Assembly (NCBI GenBank): GCA_024305405.1
Contig: JAKNDB010000068.1
Coordinates: 8,541,501-8,605,500 of the forward strand
Length of the DNA stretch: 64,000 bases
Direction of reading: 5' to 3'
From: Dirofilaria immitis
Lineage: Eukaryota > Nematoda > Chromadorea > Rhabditida > Onchocercidae
Numbering within the stretch: position 1 is the stretch's first letter; every line of letters begins with the position of its first letter. Below the pieces are notes generated by a model. The model made no database searches. It saw only the letters and a program-made list of their open reading frames with translations, and was not told the origin of the DNA. Below, in pieces: positions 52,963 through 64,000 of this stretch. A program made the position numbers and the translations under genes.

Positions 52963-54574
52963 AGTTGTTACAACATCTCTGATCTGATGGAGGGAGGACA
53001 TTGTCTTCCGCTTTTGCATTGATAAAAACTAGAATAATCGATGATTACTTACAAAATATTTCAAATAACGGGAGTATTATATGATGGGTTTTGCCTATAC
53101 GACACTGTTCTCGATCTACCAATGCTTTATATCGAACCAATAACCGACATTTTGAGATCTGAAACTTTACACTAGGATCGAAGTAGAGAATATCTGTCAA
53201 CAAATAATCGAATTTACTATTTGGCTATCGTTTTATTAAACTTAAAAATTTAATAACAAGCCGCTGTAATGAGTAGTTGAATACTATTCCTGGTAACGAT
53301 ATCGTTTTACAGTGTTTACAATCAATAACAATCTCCTAAAAAGTCATATAAACTGACAGATAAAAGAATAAATTAACCAATCAGTCTTTGTCCTTAAATA
53401 ACATGATTTTCTAGCTAAAATTGACTAACTAATCGATTTTGTCAACTGCTATAATTGCTAGTCTGGGATAGTAATAATGGTACGAAGAAGAGATAGTCAA
53501 TTTTTTTCGGATAACGTCAGACACATTAAATGATGTCCGCTCAATTTCTGAATATTCCTCAAAACATCGAAATTTTCTTGAGACCAAACTAAACCATAAA
53601 TGATTTCTCCACTACCACTTTTTTTTCTATTTTTGCGCGGAGTTTATTTTTACCAAATTTCTTCATATAATTCCCACAAATTGCAAATTTGGATAGGCTG
53701 ACATGTGTAATAAGAATTTTCAGAATTTAGGATGAAATATCCAAAGCCAAAGGAATATGTACAAATCACTGATCTGATAAGTTTTCTTAGCTTTTTATTT
53801 CTTTTACACTGAATAAAAACTAGACTCATCCTACTTCTTCTTATGTTTCTTAGTTTATGGAAAAATGTATCTTGTTCAAAAAATTTCTTGCAATGTTCGA
53901 CAACTTATCCTGATGATTTGTAAACTATTTGTCTATATTCCAGTCAAAAAAGTATGGCGATGGACTCTGTGCATCCCTGAACGGGCTTCCATATATGCTA
54001 AAATTACACTGATCCTTATTAGATGATTGGAAATTTTTGCATTAAATTTATTCCAACCAAATGAATGGTCATTTGGCAAAAATCAAAGGCATCAAAGTAA
54101 CAACTCCATTTTCACATGATTCATAAACGAATTCAGTTTATGCGCATAGAATTTCCCAAGTGAGAATATTTATTTTGAACCGCATAGTGCTGCTAGAATA
54201 AAAAATCTAGTAATCTGAGAAGGAAAAACGTTATAAAAATTACATACATTATATACAGTGCAAAGCAGATATAGTTTCTGAGAACACTTAAAAAATTTTG
54301 CAAAATTCGAACGCTAATGAAAAAAGAGAGTGAATGGGAGAGGATGAAATGAATCTAAAAAACCAATGAAACTAATAAGAAGCATTGAACGTTGGAAAAT
54401 AAAATAATAAAAGAAAGCACAGTCTAAACATTCATCCGGACAATGAAGAGCGATATGCGAACATCGGATGGATAAAAAAATAAGATTTCAGCATTATGAA
54501 TAATAAACACAAGACAAAGTACAATGGGGACACAAAACACAATAACCAAACCAATTAGCAATACAATCAGTCAA
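52963..54574. other. 1.6-kb region between the tRNA and centrin genes
   Basis: It is AT-rich and has no coding signal that I can support on either strand. Confidence 0.3.
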
Positions 54575-55821
54575 TTAATATAGTGAAGTTTTCTTCATTA
54601 TAGCATAAAAATCATTTTCACAAACATTACCAGTACTACGAGTATCGGCTTCCAAAATCATTTCCTATAAAATATAAAATTAAAATTTGAGAAATAATAC
54701 GGTCCCTAGCCAAACAAATAGTAATGAGCTTTTGTAATAATACACATTTATAAAATGCTTATACAAAACTGTTTTGTCTGATCAAATATCTCCATAACAT
54801 CCAGCAATATCCAGTACCTAAATATACATCCAAGAGTATGAAAAACGATTAATAATATCTTATTCTTTGTTACATGAGACAAATTAATATACCAACTGCT
54901 TAACTATCAACTGCATCAGAGTTTAAATGCTGACGTGCATTTTTCAATGCGCAGATAAGTAGGCCTTTCAAATAAGCTGGGAAGATTATCATTAGAGAGA
55001 AAACTGAAATGATCCTTTAATATCACTGCATTAACTTACTTTTAGTTGGTCTTCTGCTATTGTTTCACCTAGTTCTTCAGCAACTCTTCGTAAATCATCA
55101 ATTGTGATGTATCCTTTGAAATCACAATCAAACAATTCAAAAGCAGCATGCATTTCGTTGATACCGTTACGTTCATCTAACTTTTCGCTCAACAAATCAC
55201 TCAGTTCTTCAAATGTGACTTTATCTGAATATAACAGAATAAACACTGTAAACTGGGCAGACGTGAAAGACTTTTTCTAAAATACCAGAATATTTAACCA
55301 ATATCGCGATCTTTTGAACTAGCAAGCAAAGACAAGAAACATCTATCACTTTTATTTGCGAATAAAAAAATAATATGCCCTTTAATTTCAGTCCTGCGCA
55401 CTATTTAATTGAACAAACGCAAAATACCTTTTGCTCTTTTCCATTTTCTTCAATTTTTGTTGTCAAAACTTGTATTTCATCATTTCGTGGTTCGAAACCA
55501 AGTGATCGAAGAATAGTCTAAAATAAAACGACTTCCTATCAAAATATAATCATTTTAGTCGAAAATCAAATCATAAGTTCGAATTTCATTGAAACTCGAA
55601 TAAAGCCTTCATTTCTGAAGAATTATTCTTTTTCTAATGAATAATGATTTTGATCAGTACATAATGCCCATAAAAAAACTAACTTTGAGATTTTTGATGG
55701 ATGTTGCTCCAGTACCTTCCGGATCACATTTTGAAAATGCTTCCTGCAATTCTCGCCGTGAATACTCGCTGATCGTTCGACGAGATGTTGCTGCACATTT
55801 CAAACCATTGGCATTAGCCAT
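54575..55821 (-). CDS. Divergent centrin/caltractin (EF-hand protein)
   Basis: Centrins are EF-hand proteins of centrioles, basal bodies and other sites. Four minus-strand exons: 55821-55684, 55517-55428, 55224-55040 and 54664-54575, about 167 residues. Family features: YSRRELQEAFSKCDPEGTG, LRSLGFEPRNDEI, MHAAFELFDCDFKGYITIDD, LRRVAEELGETIAEDQLKEM and the exact centrin C-terminus MKKTSLY. EF loop 1 ends in Asn instead of Glu, and loop 4 (DTRSTGNVCEND) lacks several ligand residues, so calcium binding is probably reduced; loop 3 (DCDFKGYITIDD) is best preserved. The exon 2/exon 3 junction is one base out of phase; one more base in T4 at 55429-55432 would restore EQKDKVTFEEL. It is divergently placed 508 bp from the methyltransferase gene at 56330. 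Confidence 0.88.
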
Positions 55822-56329
55822 AACTAATAACAGCTATTTGGTCTCTATTCGTAGCTGTGAGGTTAATTGGGTAATTTATCAAATGGAGACAGACACTGAT
55901 TAACTTGATCTGACTATGTACATCACTTAACCTTTTTTGCTAAATTCAAAAGTAGGTAAATTACTTGATGTTATCTAGCCGTTCTCGCGTCTAAATTTGT
56001 GATAAAATAATATAAAGTCAACCGAAGTTAAGAAACGAAACTAAATCAAACCGACTACAAGTTTTTGTTCATCCATTTCCTCCTCTCTCTTATGACGACA
56101 ACTACCTATCAAAGTGACGAAACGATGATGAATTATTCCTCGCTCTATTAGATCGATCGATGTTAAATATTAGCAACGTCCACGCGCTTGCGTTTATCCC
56201 TTATACAATTTATGTCTCATGCATCAACTTGTGAGTGGAATTTCGAATGGAAATAGTAAACTGTTGGATGCTAATAGAATGATCCAACATTTTTAGGAGA
56301 ATCAAAATTTTCTATCTTGAACTTCATAT
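55822..56329. promoter_or_regulatory. Shared intergenic region of divergent centrin and EEF2KMT genes
   Basis: This 508-bp AT-rich spacer lies between two outward-facing genes, so it likely carries both promoters. No specific motif is recognised. Confidence 0.35.
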
Positions 56330-58724
56330 ATGATGGATATCGCACCAACAGCTATGGAAGATTTTCATAAAGGTCATCCTTGTGAATTTTCTATTGCAGA
56401 GATTTCTGGACCATTGGCAAGAAAAGTACGGTTTCATTATATACGGTACTGCAAGATCATTTCTTGTCTGAATAATTGAAAGAAGCAGTTAAGAGATTGG
56501 TGTTATCCTTTTTCTTATTTATTTATTTAATTTTAGGAAATAACACAATTTATACGAGAATATTTTGCTTGTGCCATTATTAACCAGGAAAATCTGAATA
56601 GGGTAGTTTCATTCTGCGAAAATTTATCCCAGCAGCAACTTCTTGGCAATGTCCTTTATGCGATATCGTCTTGCATTAAAAATGCCACTTTCGAAAATCT
56701 CATCGTAATACCCTAAAATACATCATCGAACAAGTATGTTGTCTCTCGTACATAGGAAAATGTAAGCATTATTCTAATTCTATTATCACTCCATTTCCTA
56801 CCAAACTTTTTTCATGCGTGTACTTTGAAATTTTTGAATGAAAATTTTTTCTTATAAGTGTTACTTTTCAGTTGGAATTGCGACATATTGAAATTGGTTG
56901 GCAGTTGTACAATTGTTTAACGGATTCTATGATGGACAATGCGGCATATGCAGATAGAATGTATTTCGATGAAACTTTCTCAAAGTACATCATTGTGCAA
57001 GAGAACCGCTATCAGTTATCACATGGAACTACTGGTCTCTCTTGTTGGCAGGTACTTTTTGTTTTCACTTTTGAAATATTTTTATTAATACATTATAACA
57101 AATAATTTTTTGCTTATAAAAGTTTGCCAAAATGATCTTTTAATAAAAATCAGATTTTTATTTCAGATTTTTGAGCTATTTCATGATTACTTTAAGATGA
57201 TTCCAGTGAAATTGAAGAGAAATCTGTACTCTTTAAAGTAATTAGCAGGAAAATGCATTGCATACATCAAAAAGAATTTTGTGAAATAGAAGCACTTAAT
57301 AGGAGGGAAGGAAAGCGTGAGAAAGGAGGGAAAACGAATGAAGTGGAAAAGGAAAATAGAGAAAATAGAAGTCGAAAAAACACTAGAAAAGTGTTCTGAG
57401 CCAAATTTGTTTCTAAGTGACTTTCTTACAGGCATCTTGTGATCTAGCGAATTATTTGTTGAAACATGGTCATGGTTATGTTAGCGAAAGTAATATTTTA
57501 GAATTAGGTGCTGGTTGTGGACTACTTAGCATTGCACTTGCTGCTTTTGGTTTTGCCAGAAGTATTACATTTTCTGACGGGAATGATGATGTATTGAATA
57601 TAATCCGCGATAACATTCGATCAAATTTTTCGAAGGTATATTACCGCAAAAATTCAGGATGAAACTGTTCAAATAAAGCAGTAATGTATTAGTATATTGA
57701 ATTGTATTCTTTGTTTTGCCTCTGCTCTTGCAATGGTAATTCCTCTGCTGAGTATTATTCGCCACTTCAGGTGTAAAAACTTTCAAAGAAACCAGGATGT
57801 GATACAAAACGCGGAAATAATATTCAGTATTGTTTTTTTAAAGAATGAGATCATTTAATAATTTAAGACCATTAGTGGTGAATGTTAGGTTATTCATATC
57901 AAAACTTCAATAAAAGTTCAGAAAAATCTTTTCAGAATTGTGATATAATATTCAATGTTATTTTTCTTGAATGGGAAACCATAAATGTGGAAAATATTCC
58001 TGTTATACCAGATGTTATCTTTGCAGCAGGTCAAAATTCACGTTAGTTAAATTAAGCTTTTGAAGGAAAATCCTGTCTTATTAAGTTTGCATGTACAATT
58101 TTTCATTTGCAATTAATTCATTCAGTATTTAAAGTGAAGTTAAATTTTTAGATGTTGTTTACGATATACGGGCAATAAAACCACTTATGCATGCCATCAG
58201 AAAACTTCTCGTTGCATTTACAAAAGAAAACAAGACTGGTCCTTGCTGCATGCTGGCAAATACAATAAGAAATCAAGAGACTGTGGATAAATTTATAGCT
58301 TGTATAAGTAGAGTTTTTGTTGAAAATTTTAGCAATACGTAGTAGATTTCATTCAAAGTTTGATCATATTTATAATCAAAGTTGCTTTTTCATTAAAGAA
58401 GTTATCAATAAATCGATCATGTAATGCAGCTTTATCTGGTTGTAGGAGATTGAACAATATACAGCAATTTTTAATTGATTTTCCAAAAAAACGCTGTTTT
58501 TTTATTCGAGCTATTCTGTTTCAGTTATTCAATTAACGTATGATTTCGTCAAGATTTAAATCATATCTGTTATTCGGCATTTTTCAGACAAAAATGGGCT
58601 TTCAGTAAAAAATTGTTTCACCTACGAGAATAGTGTCTTTAAATTTGCTTCCGGAAATATAGAAGATCAGTCATTGTTCCTTTCACGAGCAGCGTTCAAT
58701 GTCCCACATTATTTCACGAACTAA
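56330..58724 (+). CDS. EEF2KMT: eEF2 lysine methyltransferase-like (FAM86/METTL16-family fold)
   Basis: EEF2KMT trimethylates a lysine in translation elongation factor 2, using S-adenosylmethionine. Seven exons join in phase: 56330-56425, 56537-56704, 56872-57051, 57432-57635, 57936-58029, 58152-58307 and 58588-58724, giving 344 residues (human protein about 330). The N-terminal helical part corresponds to the FAM86 domain. YQLSHGTTGLSCWQASCDLA matches the family stretch ISYGTTGLVTWDAAL. NILELGAGCGLLSIALAAFG is SAM motif I, ITFSDGNDDVLNIIRDNIRS follows it, and VIFAADVVYD is the post-motif (family: VIAADVLY). The C-terminus is variable. A first ATG at 56330 is directly followed by another at 56333. 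No frame breaks. The substrate is inferred from the family. Confidence 0.88.
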
Positions 58725-59788
58725 TACTGAAGGATTGAAAACAAATGATCCTAATTTCTTTCGCTTATTTTTGGAATGTTATGGGAAAAAGTTTAAATAA
58801 TAATATTAATGGTTTGATGAACTTTTATTAATTTTCTGACATTCTTTAGTTCTAGATGAGTGATGTCTATTATAATTCAAGTGTACATTATCAAGTTTAT
58901 GATAACTAAAAACTTCATGTCATACTGTATTTCAGATAATATTTGTGTACAATAGTACGAAGATTCATCGAAAAGTTCCTTTTAAAATATATGAGAGTTT
59001 TATAATGCATTGAAGAAGACTTTCCTGGAAAATCCAAAAATAAAAAAATATCTTGATTGTTTGTGAATAAAATTCTGCATCTGCTTATTTTTTTCTTTCA
59101 TTATTAATTGAGCCGTTTTGGCTAGCTGTTATCATATTTTGCTCGATATTTTACAACGTTGATAGGAGTAGGTCTCAAGATGTTCCGTTGATGCTTTTGG
59201 AATTGGTTTTAGAAATTCTTAACTATCGTAAATAATTTAACTACTTTATTAATATGATTGTCCCTTTTGGATCTTTGTTATCGTTAATGAAGAATTGCAT
59301 AACTTGAAGTGTCAGAGCTTATTTTAGACTTCATTATGAATTTCAAACATGAAGTTCTGTTAGCATAAGCAGCAAGACTGTTCTTATGAACAGAAAAATG
59401 AGATTCATAGTGAGACCATTATGATATCATTATGATATCACTTTACAGTATTTCGTCAATCTCGCAACATAATTGGTTCTATTCCAGTCACTCATCGAAG
59501 TCATTTCTAGCTACTTAAATCTAATTATCAATTAATTGATTAATTGATATTTAGGATTTGCGGTATATTGTTTTATTTCCAATAATGCCAGGAAGATATA
59601 TTTCTCAATCCGTTGGGAGTTTGTACTTCCACCATTAATTAAGGAACAAAGAATCAGAAAATTGTACTAAACAGAATTAAGAATTTTTTCTTCAATTAAA
59701 GATGTGATAAGATCACTGTTTATGCTGGGAAACCGTTCGATATCTCTATATATTATCCTTAGTCTTCATTGAAGAAACTGTACCAGAA
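58725..59788. other. Intergenic region
   Basis: About 1 kb of AT-rich DNA without a supported gene. A duplicated ATTATGATATC pair lies near 59420-59440. Nothing else is seen. Confidence 0.3.
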
Positions 59789-60204
59789 ATGTTTGTGCCA
59801 CGTGGACATGAAGTTTGTGGTGATACAGCTGCACAGCAAGTGGAAGAACGCCGTCAAGCTCAGTTGGAAACCAGAAATAATGCTTTACGTTTTCTATTAA
59901 TTCCAGTTGCTTTGGAACTTGGTATGTAATGACTTTGAATTTTCTCTATTAATAAAACAAAACTGAGATTTAGCCTAATAATATCTATCATGAAAATGAG
60001 CGTTATCATTTTGTCTTGCAATTTTCGTTTTTTCTAGTATTTCATTGTTAAATCTAAGTTGGGAACAAACTAAGATTTTGTTACAGTAAATGATTAGGAA
60101 AATTCAAGTTTCTCCAAGTTTCTCAAATATCTTTTTCTCAAAAACAAATTTCAGGAGCTCATTTCTGTGCTTTCGTTCTTGGCTGGGATTGGATCTGCAC
60201 ATGA
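59789..60204 (+). CDS. Small predicted membrane protein, 60 residues
   Basis: Two exons, 59789-59921 and 60155-60204, join in phase with GT/AG borders. The product starts MFVPRGHEVCGDTAAQQVEE, continues with the charged ERRQAQLETRN, and ends in one hydrophobic segment ALRFLLIPVALELGAHFCAF followed by VLGWDWICT. A single membrane helix near the C-terminus suggests a small tail-anchored or integral membrane protein. It is unrecognised. Being so short, it needs transcript support. Confidence 0.55.
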
Positions 60205-61040
60205 ATTCGAAAGAATATCAAAATGAGCAAGTGATTCTGCATCTGGAGTTTTATCATTTTTGACATGATTGTCTGCATTGTTTATTGTTTCTATGATTTC
60301 ATGTTTGAAAGATTGGTTTTCCCTTTACATGTTCATGTCATTTTTAGATCTAATTCATTTAAGATCTTATGAATATTTTTGTTTTTAAATACTTTTTGAA
60401 TGTTTCGTTTTAATTTTTATTTATATAAAATCCGTTCCTAAAAATCCAATTTTTATTATCTACGAATGTTCTACACATATGCGAAATACATCTGAGTTTT
60501 CGAGGACTGCTTGAGAACAGAAATATTGCATAAATACTTACATAGGTTGTTGAAGTATGAGTTGGATATTTCTTCCATTTGAGCGATTGGAATATATTGC
60601 AGGCTAATATATGCTGTCATAATATTGATGTACAAGCACAGAAACGGAATTAGTTTGTTTGATATGCTTTAAATTATTCCTCTTTATTTAATAAGTTAAC
60701 TTTCTATTTTGATGTGTTGTTTATGGAGCTGATCCATATTTGTAAGAAATTGAAGTTGCGATTAGCTGCAGCAAAAATTGATAAATTTTTTCTAATGAGA
60801 GATAAATCTTATTTTTCTCACAGTCAAATGATTGGAACTTCAAGTATATGAAGAGAGTATTTGTCGGAAAGGAATATAAGGAATGAAATAACAGTGTTTG
60901 GAATACTAATGGTATATTTGAGCGATTGCATTGTATTGTAGGCTAATATGTACTATTGATTTTCAGGAACTTTTTTGAACTGCAAACTTTAATGTGTTTT
61001 GAAGTTATTTTCGTTCGGTGAATGACCATCTGCAGTTAGG
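60205..61040. other. Intergenic region upstream of DRG1
   Basis: It is AT-rich. Similar phrases (GAGCGATTG ... TATTGYAGGCTAATATRTRC) occur at about 60580-60615 and 60920-60955, a short imperfect direct repeat 340 bp apart. No gene is supported. Confidence 0.35.
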
Positions 61041-61408
61041 ATGTCGATTTTGGCGAAAATTTCAGAAATTGAAAGCGAGGTATTGTAGTGAAAGACGTTT
61101 TGAATAGATTTGTTGTATCAAATTACATTATTCATTGTGTATATTCTTATAATCGTGGAAAAATGTTTTCAAAATTTTTACTTTGGTGAAATAAATACTG
61201 CGAAATCAAAAGAAGGGTTTTGCGAATTATCTGATTCCGTTTCAGATGGCTCGCACACAAAAACAAAGCCACAATGGGTCATATAGGTATGCTAAAAGCA
61301 CGTATAGCGAAGCTGCGACGAGAATTGATAACACCAAAGGTGGCAGCAGTAGTTCAGGCGAGGGTTTTGATGTTGCTAAAACGGGTGATGCACGAATTGG
61401 ATTTGTGG
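61041..61408 (+). CDS. DRG1: DRG1 GTPase, first two exons only
   Basis: DRG1 is a conserved Obg-like ribosome-associated GTPase. Exon 1 (61041-61079) reads [13 protein letters not shown]. Exon 2 (61246-61408) contains the family N-terminus (ARTQKNKAT expected), [20 protein letters not shown] and [20 protein letters not shown] with GFVG, ending just before the P-loop GFPSVGKST. Two homopolymer faults, A5 at 61259-61263 (two bases short) and A3 at 61336-61338 (one short), cancel out. The frame therefore stays open while the 25 or so residues between are read wrongly. The next exon, encoding the P-loop, is not found in the remaining 2.6 kb. The gene either has a very long intron or is cut off here. 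Confidence 0.85.
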
Positions 61409-62907
61409 GTTAGTTTTTTTATATGATTTGTGTCAAATAACGGAAAATTACCAAATTCGCATGCTGTCTCATTCCGTTGGCCATATCTCGGAGAAATTGA
61501 GATTGAGTATAGGAACTGTTACTAATTATAGCGTATTATAATTAAATAAAAATAAAGCAATGATACATTAACGATAAAACTTTCAGAAAATATTACCTGC
61601 AGAAAGCGTCAACCCATCATTCTTTATATCAAAATGACGATATTTGCTGGTAATAATATTTCAGTGGATTTAATTATAATTTTTTTAGCGCTAATATATC
61701 ATTGCTTAATTTTTATTTAACTATAATATACCAAGGTTGTTTTTGTGTCAAATACTTTAATGGGGCAACAAATAATTATGATTATTACAATATTGCTTGC
61801 TAGCAGGGTTCTTATAATACATCGATTTTCTTTTTTCTATAAAATTTTCAACTTTTTTTAGTTGTTATCAGTTTTTATCGACGTGAATTATTATTATTAT
61901 TATAGTGGTGTTAAAATGTCCGATGTTTAGGAATTTCTATTTGCCGATTTTCTTAATTTTTAGCTTATTTAATCTGCATTTACCAAATCATTCTGTTAAA
62001 TTAGGATCATTTAGATATGTTTCTTATGATGTATTTCTTCAACATCTTTTCTTTCGGTATTGCCTTTATAGAATTTTTCCCAATTTTTTTCAAAAATTTT
62101 CAAGTTTACTTAATGTAAATTTAAGCCTTATTTTGATTTGTCTTTTATCGAGTATTTTTATATAAGCTTGCGTTATTTCTTATCATGATACAAATCCACA
62201 CAGATATTAGGAGGATATTTTTATTGTTAGCTATATCATATATTATTTCTCACATTAGCAACTTTTTGCAGCATTCATTGCAGCAGTGATAGTAATTAAA
62301 GATTGATAGCACAAAAAATACATTTTATTATTTAATCAGAATTTCATGTTTTATTGACCATATTTTCCAAATTCATATAATTTTCGTCAAATATGATTCG
62401 GATCTTGGGATCTCAATTTTTTCTAGAAAGTTTCTCTAGTTTAAAATTATTTCTGAATAGCGAGTTTTGATTATATACCCTTGTATGTAATATAAAATTG
62501 TAATTTAGAAGACTGATAATGGAATTCATAGGAAAACGCCTTTTGGAAGATTTCCAAGATTCAGGAATTTTTAGGGACACCAAATTCAAATTTCAAATTA
62601 CGAAGGTTCATCTTTGTATAATAGTTTAGAAATGACGATTTCAAAAAGCTCAAAAAACGTCTGGTTTGTTCTTTATCAACAATACATTTTCATAAGTACA
62701 ATAATCAAATCCTCAGTTATAATTTATTTGTTAAAAAATTATTTCCGTATGGGGCGTCATCTCAACATTTTATTATTTTCTTTTTTTTATGAATAGAGAA
62801 ATATATATAGTTAGTATAGCATAAAATAACAAATATTTACGAAAAACGAAAGAAGTCATTATATATATATATATATATATATATTGACTATTAATATCAA
62901 ATATAAG

Positions 62908-62942
<35 letters not shown>

Positions 62943-63517
62943 ACCAATGATGTGAATATAATTAATCAATCTATTCATTAGTTTTAATCGACTGTTAATA
63001 TCAAGTATAGGTAATAGTATAGTATATCAGACAATATTTACTGAGAAACGAAGTCCTTTGCGAGTTGAAAAAGTGAAGATTAGACAAGGTAAACAGCGAC
63101 AGTAACGTAAATATGCTTGACGTAAAGGTAAGCTGACTTATAAATTCTGTAATATTATTATAGTTTTACTAACACTTGGTTTTAAAAATATAATCAATTT
63201 TTTTGATTTTTTGGTTTATATGCTTGTGACTGATTTGTCGAAATTAAATAAATAGAGCAATTTTATTATACAAACTATAGTCACATCGATTTTTGACATT
63301 TTTAAAGAAACATTTGATTTATTACGTTTTATCTAAGAAAAACTGCGAGATGGAAAAGTCATTCATACAGAGGAATGGTAAGAGATAGATGATAATTCAT
63401 AAATTACTTAATATGAGATCAACAGAACACTGAATCTCCCTAATATGAGATTGACAAGGGAACTGAATATTTAATTATATTTAAGCAGAGAAAAAAACTA
63501 AGTCTTTAAAGAGATTT
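61409..63517. other. Presumed DRG1 intron or intergenic AT-rich region
   Basis: No exon of DRG1 or another gene is recognised. Two (TA)n microsatellites occupy 62860-62884 and 62909-62939. The sequence between them (GACTATTAATATCAAATATA) recurs in altered form at 62989-63010. Frames at 61905-62165 and 62614-62796 look random. Confidence 0.4.
62860..62939. repeat. Two (TA)n microsatellites
   Basis: Runs of about 25 and 31 bases of alternating T and A are separated by 24 bases. Confidence 0.9.
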
Positions 63518-64000
63518 TCACTTCAAGTCATCTGTAGATGAGAAACTGACAAATTCTTTCGATGTAAATTTATTAGAAATAGAACTCAAATTCAACGAAT
63601 TCGGTGGTATTGATGATTTCTGTAGTTCATAATATGTTTCACCAGCATTAATCTTGATTTGCTTTGTATAAGTGAAAGATTGTATATTCGAATTCAGTTC
63701 GAAATTCTTTTCATTTTGAGAAGTTTTAGAATCTTCTATGAAATCCTTGACCTTTTCCGCATAAATCACGCTGGCAAGTTCGAGATTCCTATCTGTTTCT
63801 TTTTCTTCGTCGGCCTCTGATAATTTATGATATACATCACCTCCTTCGTCATCACTTTCACTAGACCAATTATCGAATTGATGAGCCGTTTGCGATTTTC
63901 GAATGAAATGAATATGTTTATCATCTTTTGTAAAACAGTCCGAGTATTCTGGTTGGGGATAATTTGACTTATCTGTTAGAGAAACTCTTTTAAGCCAACT
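63518..64000 (-). CDS. 3' end of an unrecognised acidic/Ser-rich protein (partial)
   Basis: One minus-strand frame is open from the window edge (64000) to a stop at 63518, about 160 codons with no stop in AT-rich DNA. It reads SWLKRVSLTDK, DNWSSESDDEGGDVYHKL, EADEEKETDRNLELASVIYA, VKDFIEDSKTSQNEKNF and INAGETYYELQKSSIPPNSL, ending FVSFSSTDDLK. The composition is acidic and rich in Ser, Lys and Asn, suggesting a disordered, possibly phosphorylated region. The upstream part lies outside the window. It runs opposite to DRG1 and may sit in its intron. Confidence 0.6.
   Translation of the reverse strand, partial: SWLKRVSLTDKSNYPQPEYSDCFTKDDKHIHFIRKSQTAHQFDNWSSESDDEGGDVYHKLSEADEEKETDRNLELASVIYAEKVKDFIEDSKTSQNEKNFELNSNIQSFTYTKQIKINAGETYYELQKSSIPPNSLNLSSISNKFTSKEFVSFSSTDDLK

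Noticed and set aside
52759..53019. 86-codon minus-strand frame
   Set aside because: It is the antisense of the tRNA-Val gene.

Overview
The window looks like a piece of a nematode nuclear genome, most likely a clade III (spirurid/filarial-type) parasite. The DNA is very AT-rich. Genes are split into short exons with introns ending in TTTCAG or TTTTAG, and some start codons sit just after a TTTCAG that could be a spliced-leader acceptor. Two genes encode fatty-acid/retinol-binding (FAR) proteins, a nematode-specific family. The species assignment is inference.

Layout. 78-3572: two FAR genes in tandem (+). 6609-11238: serine hydroxymethyltransferase (+). 12880-14459: secreted protein with three chitin-binding peritrophin-A modules (+). 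15760-20702: a 522-residue protein with CENP-B/Tc5-type helix-turn-helix domains and no transposase core (+). 22424 to at least 25285: ARPC1 of the Arp2/3 complex (+), flanked by two copies of a local repeat. 26667-29275: phosphopantothenate-cysteine ligase (-). 29897-32690: SMARCE1/BAF57 HMG-box subunit of SWI/SNF (-). 35607-37982: casein kinase 1 alpha (-). 37983-46420: about 8.4 kb without an intact gene, holding a decayed CK1 fragment and a MITE-like inverted repeat. 46421-48957: unrecognised 283-residue protein (-). 50126-52397: polyproline/lysine-rich protein (+). 52890-52962: tRNA-Val(CAC). 54575-55821: divergent centrin (-). 56330-58724: eEF2 lysine methyltransferase, FAM86 family (+). 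59789-60204: 60-residue membrane protein (+). 61041-61408: first two exons of the GTPase DRG1 (+), with the rest not found here. 63518-64000: 3' part of an acidic protein (-). The genes are mostly housekeeping and unrelated in pathway; nothing suggests a co-regulated cluster.

The strongest cross-window observation concerns quality. At least eleven reading-frame breaks in conserved genes (FAR-B, SHMT, ARPC1, SMARCE1, CK1 alpha, centrin, DRG1) all lie in runs of A or T, and each is cured by one or two more of the same base. This fits homopolymer contraction in an under-polished assembly better than decay of many essential genes. Two introns (SHMT, ARPC1) also appear to start with AT instead of GT. 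I found no clear new multi-gene system. The most unusual biology is the CENP-B-like DNA-binding protein without a transposase domain, the divergent centrin, and the DRG1 gene with a possible gene inside its intron.
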